The notes beneath the pieces were generated by a model. That model was not told the DNA's origin. It saw only the letters and a list, made by a program, of their open reading frames with translations, and ran no database searches. From an uncultured Bacillota bacterium (GTDB lineage Bacteria > Bacillota > Clostridia > Peptostreptococcales > Anaerovoracaceae), in assembly GCA_947302945.1 (NCBI GenBank), contig CAMYWZ010000043.1, positions 1 through 8,058 on the forward strand: a stretch of DNA of 8,058 bases, read 5' to 3'. Shown in pieces: positions 6,274 to 8,058 of the stretch (position 1 is its first letter; each line of letters opens with the position of its first letter). A program made the position numbers and the translations under genes.

Positions 6274-7020
6274 ATGGTATACAAAGTAAAGATCCAGTCC
6301 TTTGAAGGCCCCTTCGACCTTCTGGTCTACCTGATAGAGCAGAACAAGATGAGCGTCTGGGATATAAAGGTCTCGGAGATCACAAGTCAATACATAGAGT
6401 ACATCCGCGAGGCCAAAGAGCACGACGTGGAGGTCGCCCAGGAATTCATGGTCATGGCGGCGGAACTGATAGAGATCAAGTCCCGCATGCTCCTGCCGCA
6501 GCAGCCGTCCGATCCGGCAGACGAAGAGCCCGAAGACCCGCGCGCCCGCCTTGTCGCAAGGATCATAGAGTACAAGCAGTTCAAGGAGATGGCGTCTTTC
6601 CTGGCTGAGCAGGAAGAGATCACCAGCCACGTGCACGCAAAGCCTGCCGAGGACCTTTCGGTCTACGCCGGGGAGGAAGAAGAGCTCCTCAAAGGGGACC
6701 TTTCGCACTTCGCGGCGGCCTTCATGGCCTTCCTCTTCAGGAAGAAGCGCCTCGAGGAGATGCACCGCACCTACGAGAGGGTGGAGCGCGCCAGGATGTC
6801 CATGGAGAACCGCATCATGCAGATGACGGAGTACTTCCGCACCAGAAAGAGCATGAAGTTCTCCGAGATGATAAAAGAAGACGATTCGCCCTTCAACAGG
6901 GTCATAACATTCATGTCGCTTCTGGAGCTCGTAAAGCAGCGTTCCGTCAGCGCGGTCCAGAAAAAGCGCTACGGCGACATAACGATAACCCGCATCGAAA
7001 ACGGAGGAACAAATGACTAA
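6274..7020 (+). CDS. scpA: Segregation and condensation protein A (kleisin subunit)
   Basis: The kleisin that bridges the SMC ATPase heads and binds a ScpB dimer, forming the bacterial condensin that folds and separates replicated chromosomes. Length 248 residues, typical. The N-terminal kleisin signature FEGPFDLLVYLIEQNKM (10-26) is followed by VSEITSQYIEYI and AAELIEIKSRMLLP (62-75), the helices that contact the SMC neck and the conserved block after them. An acidic linker (80-90) leads to a charged middle region, and the C-terminal winged helix (about 195-240, KFSEMI then VITFMSLLELVKQRSVSAVQ) should bind the opposite SMC head. Its last codons overlap scpB by 8 nt (ATGACTAA), indicating translational coupling and similar output of the partners. 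SMC itself is not in the window. Confidence 0.96.
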   Translation: MVYKVKIQSFEGPFDLLVYLIEQNKMSVWDIKVSEITSQYIEYIREAKEHDVEVAQEFMVMAAELIEIKSRMLLPQQPSDPADEEPEDPRARLVARIIEYKQFKEMASFLAEQEEITSHVHAKPAEDLSVYAGEEEELLKGDLSHFAAAFMAFLFRKKRLEEMHRTYERVERARMSMENRIMQMTEYFRTRKSMKFSEMIKEDDSPFNRVITFMSLLELVKQRSVSAVQKKRYGDITITRIENGGTND

Positions 7021-7591
7021 GGATCAGATAAAATCGGTGCTCGAGTCCCTGATGTTCGTGCTCGGAGAGCCCGTCGAGGCAAAGACGGCGGCCGGGCTTC
7101 TGGACATACCCGCGGCGGACGCAGTCAAGTGCTTCAGGGAGCTCGCCCAGGAGTACGAAGACCGCGGCAGCGGCATCCGCATCCGCGAGATGGACAAGGC
7201 TTTCCAGTTCGTAAGCTGCGCCGAGAACGACGACTACATCACCAGGCTCTGCACTCCCATCAGGGAAAAGAGGCTCTCGCAGTCCTCGCTGGAGGTGCTC
7301 GCGATAATCGCCTACAAGCAGCCTGTCACCAAGACGCAGATAGATTCGATACGCGGCATACGCTCCGACAGAGTCATGGAGAGCCTCATCAAGCGCGGCC
7401 TTGTCGAAGAGCTCGGCAGGAGCAGCGCCGTCGGCAGGCCCTATCTTTACGGAACCACCCGCAAGTTCCTGGAGCTTTTCGGCTTCGAGTCCCTGGCGGA
7501 GCTTCCCGAGATAGACGACGCGGACAGCCTCGTCCTGGACGACGAAGACTTCGAAGAGCCCATGCCGGACCAGCTCACCATGCCGGTATAG
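7013..7591 (+). CDS. scpB: Segregation and condensation protein B
   Basis: The KITE-family partner of ScpA: two copies clasp the central part of the kleisin in the SMC-ScpAB complex. Length 192 residues, usual for the family. The first winged helix begins IKSVLESLMFVLGEPVEAK. The second carries the diagnostic SLEVLAIIAYKQPVTK (92-107), IRGIRSDRVMESLIKRGLVE (split about 113-132) and GRPYLYGTTRKFLELFGF (141-158). The final 30 residues are very acidic (DDADSLVLDDEDFEE), a common variable tail. The ATG at 7013 is preceded by GGAGG at 5 nt. Start and stop give no sign of truncation. Confidence 0.96.
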   Translation: MTKDQIKSVLESLMFVLGEPVEAKTAAGLLDIPAADAVKCFRELAQEYEDRGSGIRIREMDKAFQFVSCAENDDYITRLCTPIREKRLSQSSLEVLAIIAYKQPVTKTQIDSIRGIRSDRVMESLIKRGLVEELGRSSAVGRPYLYGTTRKFLELFGFESLAELPEIDDADSLVLDDEDFEEPMPDQLTMPV

Positions 7592-7615
7592 CCTGCGTTT
7601 CATTCGGAGAGAGAT

Positions 7616-8058
7616 ATGAACAAGCTTAAGCAGATGAAGACGCTGGTCAGGATAATGATGGCCGCGTCTGTCATAGTAATTCTTTTCGGTCTGTACCGTA
7701 CGGTCATGGGCGCTGTGGAAATAGCCGGGCTCATCAGGGAAGGAAACGCGGTCCGGCAGAGCATCGCTCCTGTTGTAACGGAGATAGCCGAAGGGCTTGT
7801 GCTCGTGGTGCACTACTTCTTCGTGCTCAGGTTCTTCCGCAAGACGCTTGAGGAAGGCGTTCCTTTCACCCACGACGGCGCTAAGGAAGTGCTGATACTG
7901 GGCCTGGAGGTCATCTTCCTCCCGGTGATAGCCTGGATGATCAGCTGCATCGCTTACGGAAACCTGGCGGCCACCGAAAAGCTGCTGGAAATAGCCATTT
8001 ACGAGATGGTCCCCGGCTTTGCCTTCATAATCGTGTCCTACATCATGGAGTACGGCAC
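7616..8058 (+). CDS. DUF2975-like integral membrane protein, truncated by the window edge
   Basis: An ATG at 7616 with GGAG (7606-7609) 6 nt upstream opens a frame of 147 complete codons that runs off the window without a stop. The protein begins MNKLKQMKTLVRIMMAASVI and has four probable membrane segments, roughly residues 10-34, 55-74, 91-113 and 126-144. Between the second and third lies FFRKTLEEGVPFT (73-85), and the visible end is IIVSYIMEYG. The F-x(n)-G-x-PFT loop and the tyrosine/glycine-rich end of the last helix recall DUF2975 proteins, whose function is unknown and which are often encoded just before a small Xre-type helix-turn-helix protein. This assignment is by eye and moderate. 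It begins 24 nt after scpB with no terminator between, so it may share its transcript, though its role is probably unrelated. Confidence 0.7.
   Translation, partial: MNKLKQMKTLVRIMMAASVIVILFGLYRTVMGAVEIAGLIREGNAVRQSIAPVVTEIAEGLVLVVHYFFVLRFFRKTLEEGVPFTHDGAKEVLILGLEVIFLPVIAWMISCIAYGNLAATEKLLEIAIYEMVPGFAFIIVSYIMEYG

Noticed and set aside
5644..6765. 373-codon open frame on the minus strand across the transglycosylase and scpA
   Set aside because: It spans two confident genes and their junction, has a low-information composition and no domain I recognise, and no SD or promoter supports it.
6947..7873. 308-codon open frame on the minus strand across scpA, scpB and the DUF2975-like gene
   Set aside because: It runs antisense to strongly conserved ScpB motifs and is explained by codon bias of the + strand genes.

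Overview
This window reads as an ordinary stretch of bacterial chromosome, moderately GC-rich and dense with genes. The gene set (SMC-partner genes scpA and scpB side by side, a ComEB-type dCMP deaminase, a WG-repeat lipoprotein, a secreted lytic transglycosylase with a stalk-like N-terminal domain, and a DUF2975-like membrane protein) fits a Firmicutes/Clostridia-like anaerobe best. Frequent AGG (Arg) and ATA (Ile) codons alongside GC-rich third positions agree with an uncultured gut or rumen clostridial lineage. This placement is inference; no rRNA or other phylogenetic marker is present.

Layout: (a) 1-122, the Lys/Ala-rich C-terminal tail of an unidentified + strand gene. (b) A bidirectional terminator (144-169) shared with the convergent gene. 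(c) A minus-strand Lrp/AsnC regulator (179-643). (d) A short divergent control region (644-823) with a well-placed sigma-A-type promoter for glnS and a 20-bp-phased direct repeat. (e) A + strand series: glnS, a WG-repeat lipoprotein, truA and a dCMP deaminase gene (824-5061), with a 23-nt gap, an 8-nt gap and an 11-nt overlap, closed by a strong hairpin/T7 terminator (5061-5099). (f) A second + strand series: lytic transglycosylase, scpA, scpB and a truncated DUF2975-like gene (5110-8058), with a 15-nt gap, an 8-nt overlap and a 24-nt gap.

The genes serve separate housekeeping tasks: charging tRNA(Gln), tRNA pseudouridylation, dUMP/dTTP supply, wall remodelling, and chromosome condensation/segregation (ScpA and ScpB form the kleisin/KITE part of condensin). 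No obvious new multi-gene defence or mobile system is present: there is no CRISPR, insertion sequence, integrase, toxin-antitoxin pair or RNA gene that I can recognise. The points most worth a second look are the phased repeat in the lrp/glnS control region, the strong terminator ending only 10 nt before the transglycosylase start codon, the divided stalk-like domain in that transglycosylase, the WG-repeat lipoprotein embedded among translation genes, and the mixture of SD-led and SD-less starts.
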